Shown here piece by piece: positions 25,910-34,357 of a DNA stretch of 64,000 nucleotides. Under the pieces are notes generated by a model, which worked only from the letters and a program-made list of their open reading frames with translations, was not told the origin of the DNA and ran no database searches. The DNA is from Aldehydirespirator sp965220645. GTDB lineage: Bacteria; Actinomycetota; Acidimicrobiia; Acidimicrobiales; Aldehydirespiratoraceae. The stretch is from positions 2,852,001 through 2,916,000 of the forward strand of contig OZ244836.1 in NCBI GenBank assembly GCA_965220645.1. The letters run 5' to 3'. Numbering within the stretch: the first letter of the stretch is position 1; each line of letters opens with the position of its first letter. The translations under genes were made by a program, and so were the position numbers.

Positions 25910-26953
25910 GTGATCGATCGGGTTCTGCTGGCCTCGCCCCGAGGTTTCTGCGCCGGAGTGGACATGGCGATCAAGGCGCTGACCTGGATGATCCAGGCCT
26001 TCGATCCGCCCGTGTACTGCTACCACGAGATCATCCACAACCAGAAGGTGGTGAAGCGCTTCGAGGACGCGGGCGTCATCTTCGTCGACCACGTCGCCGA
26101 GGTGCCGCCGGGAGAGCCCATCATGCTCTCGGCCCACGGTTCGGCCCCGGAGGTGGTTCAAGCGGCCCGCGACCGCGGCGGCTACGTCGTGGACGCCGTG
26201 TGCCCCCTGGTCACCAAGGTCCACCACGAGGTCAAGACCCGAGCGGCCAAGGGCTACCAGATCGTGTATGTGGGCCACGAGGACCACGAGGAGGCGGTGG
26301 GAACTATGGCCGTCGCCCCGGAGGCCATTCACCGAGTGGACAATGCCAGAGGTGTGGCCGCCTTGCCCGAGTTCAAGGAACCGGTGGCCGTCCTGGCCCA
26401 GACCACCCTGTCTCACCGTGAGTGGGAGGGCGTTCTGGAATACACCCGCCGGCGCTTCCCCGACTTGTGGCAGCCGAGCATCAGCGACCTGTGCTTCGCG
26501 ACCACCAACCGGCAGACGGCGATGATGGAGATCGCGCCCGAGTGCGACGCCGTGCTGGTGATCGGCTCGGCCAACTCGTCCAACACCCAATCCCTGGTGG
26601 ACCTGGCGGCGGAGGCGGGTTGCCGCCGGGTGCTGAGGATCAACGACGCCGACGACATCCCCTCCGACCTCAAGGGCACGATCGGGGTGACTGCGGGCGC
26701 CTCTGCGCCCGAGGATCTCGTCCGGGGGGTCATCCAGCGGCTTGCGCCGGCTCAGGGCGTTCAGGAAGTGACCGTCATCGACGAGGACGAGTACTTCCCG
26801 CCACCGCGCAACCTCCGTGAGCTGCTAGCCGCCGTGGAGGCGGCCGCGATCGTGACTCTCGGATCCCGCGCTCAGGACCGGGAGCCCTTGAACGACCGCC
26901 TCATCGACGCCAGCGATCTGCTCGACAGGCTCAGCCCGCGCACGGCCGCCTGA
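25910..26953 (+). CDS. ispH: 4-hydroxy-3-methylbut-2-enyl diphosphate reductase
   Basis: Last step of the MEP pathway: an iron-sulfur enzyme that makes IPP and DMAPP. The three cluster cysteines are in RGFCAGV, DAVCPLVTK and SDLCFATTNRQ; the last also holds the TTNRQ motif. HEIIHN and SANSSN are conserved too. GTG 25910 is the only plausible start in frame. At 347 residues it is a little longer at the C-terminus than the E. coli enzyme. It converges on plsC with a one-base gap. It works with Dxs at 61.9 kb. Confidence 0.95.
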   Translation: MIDRVLLASPRGFCAGVDMAIKALTWMIQAFDPPVYCYHEIIHNQKVVKRFEDAGVIFVDHVAEVPPGEPIMLSAHGSAPEVVQAARDRGGYVVDAVCPLVTKVHHEVKTRAAKGYQIVYVGHEDHEEAVGTMAVAPEAIHRVDNARGVAALPEFKEPVAVLAQTTLSHREWEGVLEYTRRRFPDLWQPSISDLCFATTNRQTAMMEIAPECDAVLVIGSANSSNTQSLVDLAAEAGCRRVLRINDADDIPSDLKGTIGVTAGASAPEDLVRGVIQRLAPAQGVQEVTVIDEDEYFPPPRNLRELLAAVEAAAIVTLGSRAQDREPLNDRLIDASDLLDRLSPRTAA

Positions 26954-26954
26954 A

Positions 26955-27692
26955 TCAGGCTTGGGGCGGTTCCTGGCCGGCCAGCACACGGGCCTCCACA
27001 TAGAGGTCGCCCAACTCGACAAAGAGGCGGTCGGTGACCTCGCGCACAGCGCGGCGCGGCACCCGCCCGTCGACCTTGGGAGGCGGTGGGATCGGATCGC
27101 CGACGACGGCTACCACCCGCCGCAGGCGAGGCACGAACGAACCCACGGGGAGGGCTCGGACCGTGCCGCCCAGCCCGACCGGAACGATCGGGACCCCGGC
27201 GCGGGCGGCCACGAACGCTGGTCCGTCCAGCATGTCGTCGCGCCGCACCCGATCCCCGGTGCGTCGCGTCCCCTCGGGGAACATCACCAGCGGCTCACCG
27301 AGTGCCAGCACGTCGGTGGCGGCGCGCAGCGCAGTGCGATCAGCTGTTCCCCTCTCGACCGGAAAGCCGCCCAGCAACGAGAGAAGGGCGCCCAGAGGCC
27401 TGATCTCCCACAGGCTCTCCTTTCCCATGAATCGCAGCCGTCGGCTCGTGACCATCCCGGCGACCGGCGTGTCGATGAACGACCGGTGCACGGGCGAGAG
27501 GATGAACGGGCCCGGCGGGATGTTCTCACTCCCCTCCACCCGCAGTCTGAACAGCATCTTTATCAGCGCGAAGACGGCGCTCCACATGACGCGATAAGTG
27601 AGGCGCCCCCACCAGGGCTGGCGGCTCCGGTGCAGGGCGTCATCGCCGGAAGCGCTGTCCCTGCGCCGGCGTCCGTAGGTGCTTCTGCTCAC
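26955..27692 (-). CDS. plsC: 1-acyl-sn-glycerol-3-phosphate acyltransferase
   Basis: Membrane-associated acyltransferase that makes phosphatidic acid from lysophosphatidic acid. The catalytic HxxxxD motif is SPVHRSFIDTP, and FPEGTRRTGD is the substrate-binding motif; a hydrophobic helix (VMWSAVFALIKMLF) precedes. 245 residues. The start is GTG at 27692, inside the first unit of the 35-base repeat array, so codons 1-5 (VSRST) are repeat-derived. PlsY at 55.7 kb would supply its substrate through glycerol-3-phosphate acylation. Confidence 0.9.
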   Translation of the reverse strand: MSRSTYGRRRRDSASGDDALHRSRQPWWGRLTYRVMWSAVFALIKMLFRLRVEGSENIPPGPFILSPVHRSFIDTPVAGMVTSRRLRFMGKESLWEIRPLGALLSLLGGFPVERGTADRTALRAATDVLALGEPLVMFPEGTRRTGDRVRRDDMLDGPAFVAARAGVPIVPVGLGGTVRALPVGSFVPRLRRVVAVVGDPIPPPPKVDGRVPRRAVREVTDRLFVELGDLYVEARVLAGQEPPQA

Positions 27693-27876
27693 ATCAGGCT
27701 CCGCTCGACCCAGGTGCTTCTGCTCACATCAGGCTCCGCTCGACCATTGCGCTTCTGCTCACAACAGGCTCCGCTCGACCATTGCGCTTCTGCTCACATC
27801 AGGCTCCGCTCGACCCAGGTGCTTCTGCTCACATCAGGCTCCGCTCGACCATTGCGCTTCTGCTCACAACAGGCTC
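27679..27876. repeat. Tandem 35-base cmk/plsC junction repeat
   Basis: Five full 35-base units (27679-27713, 27714-27748, 27749-27783, 27784-27818, 27819-27853) and a 23-base partial (27854-27876). A higher-order 105-base duplication is visible: 27681-27771 equals 27786-27876. On the minus strand each unit holds GGAG, six bases, and GTGAGC, where GTG is a start and TGA the stop of the preceding short frame. The partial unit is the cmk 3' end and the first unit the plsC 5' end. Confidence 0.93.
27689..27867 (-). other. Chain of five overlapping 12-codon ORFs
   Basis: From the cmk stop, GTG starts at 27867, 27832, 27797, 27762 and 27727 each open a 12-codon frame. Each frame's TGA overlaps the next GTG by four bases (GTGA), and the last hands over to the plsC GTG at 27692. 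The peptides are VSRSAMVERSLM and close variants (TW for AM, L for the last M). Because 39-4 equals 35, the repeat period exactly preserves this pattern. Reinitiation along the chain is inferred. Confidence 0.55.
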
Positions 27877-28538
27877 AGTATCTGCTCGACGGTCTCGTCG
27901 AAGGTCAGCTCCGTGGTGTCGATCACCACCGCGCCGGGCGCCACCGACAGGGGGTCGGCACGGCGAGTGGAGTCGACCGTGTCGCGCCGGGCGAGGTCCG
28001 CGGCCACAGATTCGACGGCTCCCGCCGGGGGTGGGACCCGGCCGTCGTCGGCAGACCCGCCGGTGTACAGGCCGCTCTGACGGGCTCGGCGCACCGCCCT
28101 CACGGCCGGGTCGGCTACCAGGTGGACCTTGACCTCGGCGTCGGGGAACACCACCGTGCCGATGTCGCGTCCCTCCAGCACTCCCCCGCCCCGTCGGCGA
28201 GCCCATTCGCGCTGGCGGGCCACCAGTTCGGTACGCACCGCGGCATTGGCCGCCACGACGCTCACCGCCCGGTCCACCGCCGGGCCCCGGATCTCCACCG
28301 TGGCGTCAATCCCGTCGACGAGCACCTGCTCTCCCTCAACCCGCACGTCTATTGTGCGGGCCACGGCTGCGGTGAAGTTGTCGTCGGCGGGGTCGCCACC
28401 AGCTCGCAGCACGGCAAATGCGACCGCCCGATACATGGCCCCCGTGTCCAGGCACTCGAGACCGAGCCGTTCGGCCAGCGCCTGAGCGACGCTCGACTTG
28501 CCTGAGCCGGCCGGGCCGTCGATGGCAATGACCCTCAT
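27864..28538 (-). CDS. cmk: Cytidylate kinase
   Basis: Phosphorylates CMP and dCMP. The P-loop is IDGPAGSGKSSVAQALAERLGL, followed by LDTGAMYRAVA and GRDIGTVVFPDAEVKVHLVA. Length 224 is standard. The stop (TGA 27864-27866) overlaps a GTG by four bases, the parental form of the downstream repeat. In many actinobacteria cmk is followed by the der GTPase; der is absent here and plsC follows. Confidence 0.95.
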   Translation of the reverse strand: MRVIAIDGPAGSGKSSVAQALAERLGLECLDTGAMYRAVAFAVLRAGGDPADDNFTAAVARTIDVRVEGEQVLVDGIDATVEIRGPAVDRAVSVVAANAAVRTELVARQREWARRRGGGVLEGRDIGTVVFPDAEVKVHLVADPAVRAVRRARQSGLYTGGSADDGRVPPPAGAVESVAADLARRDTVDSTRRADPLSVAPGAVVIDTTELTFDETVEQILSLL

Positions 28539-28548
28539 CCTGGAGCCC

Positions 28549-29859
28549 TTATCCTCGCGCTTCGCTCGCGCCGCCTCTCAGGGCGTCCAGCGCGTCGTAG
28601 AAGCCGGGGAACGTCTTGGCCACGCATCCGGGGTTCTCGATCTGCATTCCCGGCACCACCAGGCCCAGCACCGCGAACGCCATCGCTATGCGATGGTCGT
28701 CGTAGGTGCGAACCCGGGCACCCGCTGGAGATGAGCCTCCTGCCACCGAGAAGCCATCGACCAGCTCGCGTGCCTCCACGCCGCACCGGCGAAGTTCGGA
28801 GACCACGGCGGCTATCCGGTCGCTCTCCTTGCCCCGCACGAACCCGATGCCCCTCACGGTCGTCGGCGTTGCAGCCAGCGATGCGGCCACGGCCAGCGTG
28901 GGAGCGGTGTCGGACATGTCGGCCATATCAACCTCCACGCCCTGCAGAGGGCCGCCGGTCACCCGGGTGCATCCCGCCACCTCTTCCATCGTCGCGCCCA
29001 TCGTCTGCAGTAGCGAGGCGAATCGGGCGTCGCCCTGGATCGAATCGGCCCCGAGACCCTCGACAACCACCGTCCCGGATGTGATCGCGGCAGCAGCCCA
29101 GAAGTAGGACGCTGACGAGGCGTCGGGTTCTACCGCGAAATGCTCGACCGGCGTGTACCCGTCGCCGAAGACACGCACCACGTCCGGCCCGATTTCGACA
29201 GCCGCCCCGAACGATCTCATCACTGCGGCGGTCATCTCCACGTAGGACCGGCTCACTGCCAACCCGTCGACTCTCAGCGTCAGTCCGCCGGGCACGAGCG
29301 GCCCGGCCAGCATCAGACCGGAGAGGAACTGGCTGGAACGATCGGTGGCCACAGCCGCGTCGCGGGAGCGGATGGGCCCACAGATCCGAATCGGGAGGCC
29401 GTCACCACCCGACGGGAACTCCACGCGCGCGCCGAGCCGTCGCAGCACGTCGGCCATGTCACCGAAGGGCCGGGCCCTCAACTGCGGACGGCCGTCCAGG
29501 GTCACCGGTTGTTCCGACAGCGCCAGCACCGGTGCAAGGAAGCGTCCCGTTGTGCCCGACATGCGGGCGTCGATCACCGCACCTGGAGTCGCTCGAACTG
29601 CGCCCTTGGTGCCGCGGATCCGCATGGTCGCCTCTCCAGGACGGCAGCTGACCTCGGCGCCCAGCAACCTGACCGCCTCGACCATGGCTTCGGTGTCGTC
29701 GGCGAAGAGGGCCCCGGTCAGTGTGGTCTCGCCCGCGGCCAGCGCGGCGCAGAGGAGAGCCCGGTTCGTGATGCTCTTGGAACCCGGCAGCCTCACCGTC
29801 GCGTTCGGCGGGGCCTCCAGCGGGGCGATGTTCAGAGCCGGGGGGAGCTGCCCCATCAT
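28549..29859 (-). CDS. aroA: 3-phosphoshikimate 1-carboxyvinyltransferase (EPSP synthase)
   Basis: Sixth step of the shikimate pathway. N-terminal signature LPGSKSITNRALLCAALAAG, LDGRPQLRARPFGDM region and the C-terminal KESDRIAAVVSEL and DDHRIAMAFAVLGL. 436 residues. The first block has Ser-Lys-Ser in place but I cannot assign a glyphosate class with confidence. The ATG overlaps the tyrA stop by four bases, so the aromatic genes are coupled. Confidence 0.96.
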   Translation of the reverse strand: MMGQLPPALNIAPLEAPPNATVRLPGSKSITNRALLCAALAAGETTLTGALFADDTEAMVEAVRLLGAEVSCRPGEATMRIRGTKGAVRATPGAVIDARMSGTTGRFLAPVLALSEQPVTLDGRPQLRARPFGDMADVLRRLGARVEFPSGGDGLPIRICGPIRSRDAAVATDRSSQFLSGLMLAGPLVPGGLTLRVDGLAVSRSYVEMTAAVMRSFGAAVEIGPDVVRVFGDGYTPVEHFAVEPDASSASYFWAAAAITSGTVVVEGLGADSIQGDARFASLLQTMGATMEEVAGCTRVTGGPLQGVEVDMADMSDTAPTLAVAASLAATPTTVRGIGFVRGKESDRIAAVVSELRRCGVEARELVDGFSVAGGSSPAGARVRTYDDHRIAMAFAVLGLVVPGMQIENPGCVAKTFPGFYDALDALRGGASEARG

Positions 29860-30920
29860 TCGAGGGGATTCAGTGACGGGCGATAGCCGGCCTCGGCCAG
29901 GCCGTGGGCGAATCGCTCTGCCAGGTCGCTGTCGACCAGGGCCAGCACCACGCCGCGGGGACCCTCCGCGGAGTGCGCTATCTCAAGGTCGTAGAGGTTC
30001 ACGTCGAGGTCGGCGGCAAGGGTTGTGATCCGGGCCAGCTCCCCCTTCTGGTCGCGGATCGCGATGCGGACCTCGGCCAGGCGCGAGGGCTCGGGGGCTC
30101 CGACCGACAGGCTCCGCCGGCTGTCGCGAGCCGCCTCCAGCCGGGCAAGCAGCTCCTCACGATCACCCCCGGAGACGATCAGGCGCATCTCGACCAGCTC
30201 ATCCAGCAGCTCGTCGAGGACATCGGTGATTGCGACTCGGTTCTCAACGCAGATCTCGGGCCAGATGGCGGGATGGCCCGCGGCCACTCGGGTCATGTCA
30301 CGGAAGCCGCCGGCCGTGAGCCGCAGCAGGGCGCGGTGCTCGGTCGAGCGCCCCTCCGCGATGCGCATCAGGACGGCCGCGGTGAGGTGCGGGACATGAG
30401 AGACAACGGCCACGAGCGCGTCATGACGGTCCGGCGCCAAGGCGATCGGTTGCGCGCCCATCTGCGAAGTGATCTCGCGTACCTCGGCCAGAGCCGCGTC
30501 GTCGGTTATCGCGGTGGGAGTGAGCACCCAGACCGCGTCCCGGAACAGGTCGGGATCGGCACCGGCGAGGCCATCCTGCTCGTTGCCGGCCATCGGATGG
30601 CCGCCCACGAACCGGGGATCGTTGACCGCTGCGGCCACGGGCGCCTTCACGCTGCCTACGTCGGTGACGACCGCCGCGCCGGCATCGAGAAGTTGCTGCG
30701 CAACCGCGGCCAGCGCCGAGGGTGGGGTGGCAACGACGGCAAGGTCGCACGGCCCGGGCTCGCCGATGCATTCCACCGCGCCCGCGGCCACCGCCGAGGA
30801 GGCTCGCTGGGCGTCCGGCTCGATCCCGGTCACGTGCCACCCGAGCTTGCGCAGCGCCATCCCCACCGAGCCCCCGATGAGGCCCGTGCCGGCAATGATG
30901 GCGCTGCGGGTTGGGGCCAT
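29856..30920 (-). CDS. tyrA: Prephenate dehydrogenase
   Basis: Oxidative decarboxylation of prephenate to 4-hydroxyphenylpyruvate for tyrosine. The NAD-binding GTGLIGGSVGMALRKLGW is at the N-terminus, then VTDVGSVKAPV, GGHPMAGNEQDG and the helical dimerisation domain. Residues about 280-354 form an ACT-like domain (AIRDQKGELARITTLAADLDVNLYDLEIAHS), suggesting feedback control by an amino acid. I set the start at ATG 30920, 11 bases after rluB (354 residues). Confidence 0.92.
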   Translation of the reverse strand: MAPTRSAIIAGTGLIGGSVGMALRKLGWHVTGIEPDAQRASSAVAAGAVECIGEPGPCDLAVVATPPSALAAVAQQLLDAGAAVVTDVGSVKAPVAAAVNDPRFVGGHPMAGNEQDGLAGADPDLFRDAVWVLTPTAITDDAALAEVREITSQMGAQPIALAPDRHDALVAVVSHVPHLTAAVLMRIAEGRSTEHRALLRLTAGGFRDMTRVAAGHPAIWPEICVENRVAITDVLDELLDELVEMRLIVSGGDREELLARLEAARDSRRSLSVGAPEPSRLAEVRIAIRDQKGELARITTLAADLDVNLYDLEIAHSAEGPRGVVLALVDSDLAERFAHGLAEAGYRPSLNPLE

Positions 30921-30931
30921 GGATGGCGATG

Positions 30932-31684
30932 CTACCGGTGTGACCCGCCAGCCTCCCCCGTCCGGGTGGAGGCCGCAGCGGCCTTCTCGAGGAGCCGGGT
31001 CTCGGCGGGTGTCAGCGATCGCCAGTTGCCAGGAGCCAGGCGCCGGTCGGCCAGAGGACCGATCCTGGTACGTACGAGGCGGCGCACCGGATGGCCCACC
31101 GCCTCGCACATCCTGCGAACCAGCCGGTTACGCCCCTCGTGGACTGTGATGCGCAGCACGTCAGGCGCCACCAATGCCACTCTGGCGGGTCCAGTCGGCC
31201 CGTCGTCGAGCACCACACCCTGGCGCAGGGCCCTGACCGCTGCGGGCCTCGGCGTCCCCGACACATGGGCCAGGTATTCCTTGGGGATGCCGAATGACGG
31301 GTGCGCGAGCCGATGGGCGAGATCGCCGTCGTTGGTTAGTAGCAGCAGACCCTCAGTCATCAGATCGAGGCGTCCGACCGGAAAGACGCGCGGCTCCGAG
31401 GGGACGAGACTGGTGACGATGGGGCGCCCCTGCGGATCGTGCGCAGTGGTCACGACTCCGGTGGGCTTGTTGAGGAGATAGTGGACCAGGTCGGGCCGCA
31501 CGCCCACCACCACGCCGTCCACCTCCACCACGGCGCGGGTCGCATCGATGCGGGCGCCCAGCCGGACCACGGTCCCGTCCACCCGCACCCGACGATCCGA
31601 GATCAGGGACTCGCAGGCGCGGCGACTCCCGAACCCGCACCGGGCCAGCACCTTCTGCAGGCGTTCACCGTCGTTCGTCGTCAC
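30932..31684 (-). CDS. rluB: RluB-type 23S rRNA pseudouridine synthase
   Basis: Modifies uridine in rRNA. The N-terminal S4 domain is RLQKVLARCGFGSRRACESLISDRRVRVDG. The catalytic aspartate lies in PVGRLDLMTEGLLLLTNDGDLAHRLAHPS. The C-terminal EGRNRLVRRMCEAVGHPVRRLVRTRIG is typical of the RsuA/RluB/E/F group. 250 residues. It overlaps scpB by 20 bases, the usual scpB-rluB order. Confidence 0.92.
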   Translation of the reverse strand: MTTNDGERLQKVLARCGFGSRRACESLISDRRVRVDGTVVRLGARIDATRAVVEVDGVVVGVRPDLVHYLLNKPTGVVTTAHDPQGRPIVTSLVPSEPRVFPVGRLDLMTEGLLLLTNDGDLAHRLAHPSFGIPKEYLAHVSGTPRPAAVRALRQGVVLDDGPTGPARVALVAPDVLRITVHEGRNRLVRRMCEAVGHPVRRLVRTRIGPLADRRLAPGNWRSLTPAETRLLEKAAAASTRTGEAGGSHR

Positions 31685-32306
31685 CGCCAGGGTCCAGCCG
31701 GTCGGTCTCAGGCACCACCCTCAAACGGCGCTCCATGGCCTCGACCGCATCGGGGTCGGGGACGAACTCTCCGAGCGGGGGCAGATCGTCGAGCGAGTCG
31801 AGGCCCAGATGCTCCAGGAACTGGGACGTAGTTCCGTACAGCACCGCCTGGCCCGGTCCCGGGAGCCGAGCGATCTCGTCGATGTAGCCGCGGCGTCTCA
31901 ACGTCCGCATCACGCCGTCGACGTTCACTCCCCGGATCTCGGCGACCTGGTGGCGCGACACCGGCTGCTTGTAGGCCACGACGGCCAGCGTCTCGAGGGC
32001 CGCGGCCGAGAGCCGGGCGCCGTGTCCCTCCCGCACGAACCGCTCCACGTAGACGTCCTGGCTGGGCGCCGTCTGGTAGCGATAGCCGCCCGCCACCCGC
32101 GCCAGCACGAAGCCCCGTCCCTGTGCCTCGTACTCGGCCGCAAGCGCATCGCAGGTGGCCCGCACTTGCTCGGTCGAGGTCTGGACGACAGCCGCCAATA
32201 CTTGCGGCGACACGGGCTCGTCGGCCAGCAGCAGCACGGCTTCGAGCGCGGCCTCCATCGAGGGGTCGGGCAAGGTCACGCGGCCTGGGTAGCTGGTCAT
32301 CGGCAC
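31665..32306 (-). CDS. scpB: Segregation and condensation protein ScpB
   Basis: Winged-helix subunit of the SMC-ScpAB complex. Family blocks are LEAVLLLADEPVS, LSAAALETLAVVAYKQPVSRHQVAEIRGVNVDGVMRTL and the LYGTTSQFLEHLGLDSLDDLPPL segment. The start is either GTG 32306 or ATG 32300. 213 residues with a longer acidic C-terminus. It begins six bases after scpA. Confidence 0.94.
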   Translation of the reverse strand: MPMTSYPGRVTLPDPSMEAALEAVLLLADEPVSPQVLAAVVQTSTEQVRATCDALAAEYEAQGRGFVLARVAGGYRYQTAPSQDVYVERFVREGHGARLSAAALETLAVVAYKQPVSRHQVAEIRGVNVDGVMRTLRRRGYIDEIARLPGPGQAVLYGTTSQFLEHLGLDSLDDLPPLGEFVPDPDAVEAMERRLRVVPETDRLDPGGDDERR

Positions 32307-32312
32307 ACCGTC

Positions 32313-33101
32313 TCAGCCGTCGTAGGTGTCGACACCGGCCAGTGCGACCTCCCGAAGGCCGGCCTCGTCGCTTCCGGTCCATGAGATGACGATGTCTCCG
32401 AACGTGGTCGCCTGCTGGACGTCGGCCAGTCCCTGCTTGACCAGCTCGAGCACGGCAAGGAACCGCACGACCAGGCCGAGTCGATCGTCGATGTCGACGG
32501 TGAGGCGCCGGAACGTGGCCCGTCCCGCCCTGGTCAGCTCCTCGATCAGCTCAGCCACGGCGTCTCCCACGGTCAACGAGATAGGCGTGATGTGGGTTGT
32601 GTCGACGCGCGGCGCCACACGGGGAGCCGCGGCCCGCAGGTAGGCGGTGCGAACGTCGAAGGGAGACACTCCCTCCAACACGGCTGGAGCCAGCATGAGC
32701 CAGCGTTCCTCGGTGATGCCGGCGATGCGGGGGTGACTGCGGGCTGCCGCCTCGAACAGCCGGCGCAGCTTCTGCGACGCTTCGCGGAAAGTGTTGCACT
32801 CCAGGAGGCGGGCCAGCAGCAGGTCCCGCTCCGAGATCGCGTCGAATTCGTCGTCGATGTCCACCGCAGCCTCGGTCGGCAGCAGGCGCTTGACCTTCAT
32901 CTCGACGAGGGTCGCGGCGATCAGCAGGAATTCGGTGGCTTCGTCAAGGTCGCACTCAGACATTTGCTCGATCTCCGCCATGAAGGCGTCTGTGATGCGG
33001 GCGATTGGAATGTCGTAGATCTCCACCTGCTCACGCAGGATGAGCTGCAGCAGCAACTCGAACGGCCCGCTGAAAGCGGGCGTGGACACCTGGTAGGCCA
33101 T
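32313..33101 (-). CDS. scpA: Segregation and condensation protein ScpA
   Basis: Kleisin subunit that bridges SMC heads. N-terminal FSGPFELLLQLILREQVEIYDIPIARITDAFM and the hydrophobic EFLLIAATLVEMKVKRLLP are diagnostic. The C-terminal winged helix (RLGLVVRFLAVLELVKQGLADVQQATTFGDIVI) is present. 262 residues. TAGTGT lies seven bases upstream of the ATG. First gene of the scpA-to-plsC run. Confidence 0.95.
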   Translation of the reverse strand: MAYQVSTPAFSGPFELLLQLILREQVEIYDIPIARITDAFMAEIEQMSECDLDEATEFLLIAATLVEMKVKRLLPTEAAVDIDDEFDAISERDLLLARLLECNTFREASQKLRRLFEAAARSHPRIAGITEERWLMLAPAVLEGVSPFDVRTAYLRAAAPRVAPRVDTTHITPISLTVGDAVAELIEELTRAGRATFRRLTVDIDDRLGLVVRFLAVLELVKQGLADVQQATTFGDIVISWTGSDEAGLREVALAGVDTYDG

Positions 33102-33108
33102 CGATACG

Positions 33109-33114
33109 ACACTA
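33109..33114 (-). promoter_or_regulatory. Putative -10 element for leaderless scpA
   Basis: Minus-strand TAGTGT, seven bases before the scpA ATG at 33101. It sits next to the dispersed repeat. Confidence 0.4.
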
Positions 33115-33117
33115 GTC

Positions 33118-33213
33118 CCCAGAGGCCGAGCGCCGGGTCAGGGGTCTCGACGATCGCAGGCGTTGAGCGAGGCCGTGGCCCGAGCGGCCCGTGAGCGCAG
33201 CGAACAACAGCGG
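33118..33213. repeat. Dispersed intergenic repeat, copy 2 (scpA/trpS)
   Basis: Second copy of the repeat at 1328-1426. It has a 15-base block at 33118-33132 and a 49-base block at 33165-33213 (47 of 49 identical). It fills most of the divergent gap between scpA and trpS and ends 19 bases before the trpS ATG. Confidence 0.85.
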
Positions 33214-33232
33214 ATATGTACGCTGGCGGGCC

Positions 33233-34213
33233 ATGACCAGGGTCCTCTCCGGCATCCAGCCCAGCGGCGACCTGCACCTAGGCAACTTCCTGGGGGCGAT
33301 CCGCAACTGGGCAAGGATCCAGCACACCGCCGATGCCTTCCACCCCGTCGTGGACCTCCACGCGGTGACCGTGCCTCAGCCGCCCGGGGAGTTGGGGAGG
33401 GCGACACTGCGGATGTCACAGATGCTGATGGCCGCCGGCCTCGATCCCGACGTATGCACGATCTTCGTGCAGAGCCACGTGCGGGAGCACACCGAGTGCG
33501 CCTGGCTGCTGGAGTGCACCGTGTCATTCGGGGAGCTGAGCCGCATGACCCAGTTCAAGGACAAGTCGGGCCAGCAGCAGTTCATCTCGGCCGGGCTGTT
33601 CACGTACCCCGCACTGCAAGCGGCCGACATCTTGCTGTACGACGCCGACGAAGTACCGGTGGGCGCCGATCAGCGCCAGCACATCGAACTTACCCGCGAC
33701 ATCGCAGAGCGGTTCAACTCCCGCTACGGGCCGACCTTCAAGCTGCCGGCCGCGGTGGTCCCCGCGGCCGGGGCCAGGGTCATGGACCTGCAAAGCCCGA
33801 CCAACAAGATGTCGAAGTCACTGGACTCGCCCCGCGGCACCGTGGACCTCCTCGACGACCCGGCCGTCATCACCCGCAAGATCAAGACGGCGGTCACCGA
33901 CAGCGACTCCGAGGTCCACTACGACGCCGGGGCCAAGCCGGGAGTCTCGAACCTGCTGTCGATACTGGGGGCGGCCACCGGGCGCACACCGGAGGAAGTC
34001 GCTGAGGGCTACTCCATGTACGGGCCGCTCAAGGCGGACACGGCCGAAGCGGTGGTCGAACTCCTGCGACCCATCCAGACCCGCTTCGCGGAGCTCGAGG
34101 CCGACCCGGCGGAGACGTCGCGGCTCCTGCAGATCGGCGCCGACAAGGCCCGGGCCATCGCGGCCGTCACCCTCGAACGAGCCCGCTCCAACATCGGCCT
34201 GCTAGCCCCCTGA
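33233..34213 (+). CDS. trpS: Tryptophanyl-tRNA synthetase
   Basis: Class I synthetase that charges tRNA-Trp. The HIGH-type motif is SGDLHLGNFLGAIRNW and the KMSKS motif NKMSKSLDS. The tryptophan pocket region (PALQAADILLYDADEVPVGADQRQHIELTRDIAERFN) is complete. Start at ATG 33233, giving MTRVLSGIQPSGDLHLGN and 326 residues; the upstream in-frame extension is repeat sequence. Confidence 0.96.
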   Translation: MTRVLSGIQPSGDLHLGNFLGAIRNWARIQHTADAFHPVVDLHAVTVPQPPGELGRATLRMSQMLMAAGLDPDVCTIFVQSHVREHTECAWLLECTVSFGELSRMTQFKDKSGQQQFISAGLFTYPALQAADILLYDADEVPVGADQRQHIELTRDIAERFNSRYGPTFKLPAAVVPAAGARVMDLQSPTNKMSKSLDSPRGTVDLLDDPAVITRKIKTAVTDSDSEVHYDAGAKPGVSNLLSILGAATGRTPEEVAEGYSMYGPLKADTAEAVVELLRPIQTRFAELEADPAETSRLLQIGADKARAIAAVTLERARSNIGLLAP

Positions 34214-34260
34214 CGCCGCCCCGGGAGGACATCCTCGGGACACGGCCAGTGGGGCGATGC

Positions 34261-34291
34261 TTGACACGTCCCGGTTCTTGATTGCTATCGT
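34261..34291 (+). promoter_or_regulatory. Possible promoter for the first amt gene
   Basis: TTGACA at 34261-34266 and TATCGT at 34286-34291 with a 19-base spacer, slightly long. It lies 66 bases before the amt start. No NtrC- or GlnR-type operator was recognised by eye. Confidence 0.3.
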
Positions 34292-34357
34292 CCGGGGCCT
34301 TCTGTCCATCTTGAACACCGTTGTCGTCTGTTCTGTCTTGCACAAGGGAGTTGACCC

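Noticed and set aside
27679..27876. CRISPR array
   Set aside because: Units are contiguous 35-mers with no unique spacers, and they overlap the ends of two genes. No cas genes are present.
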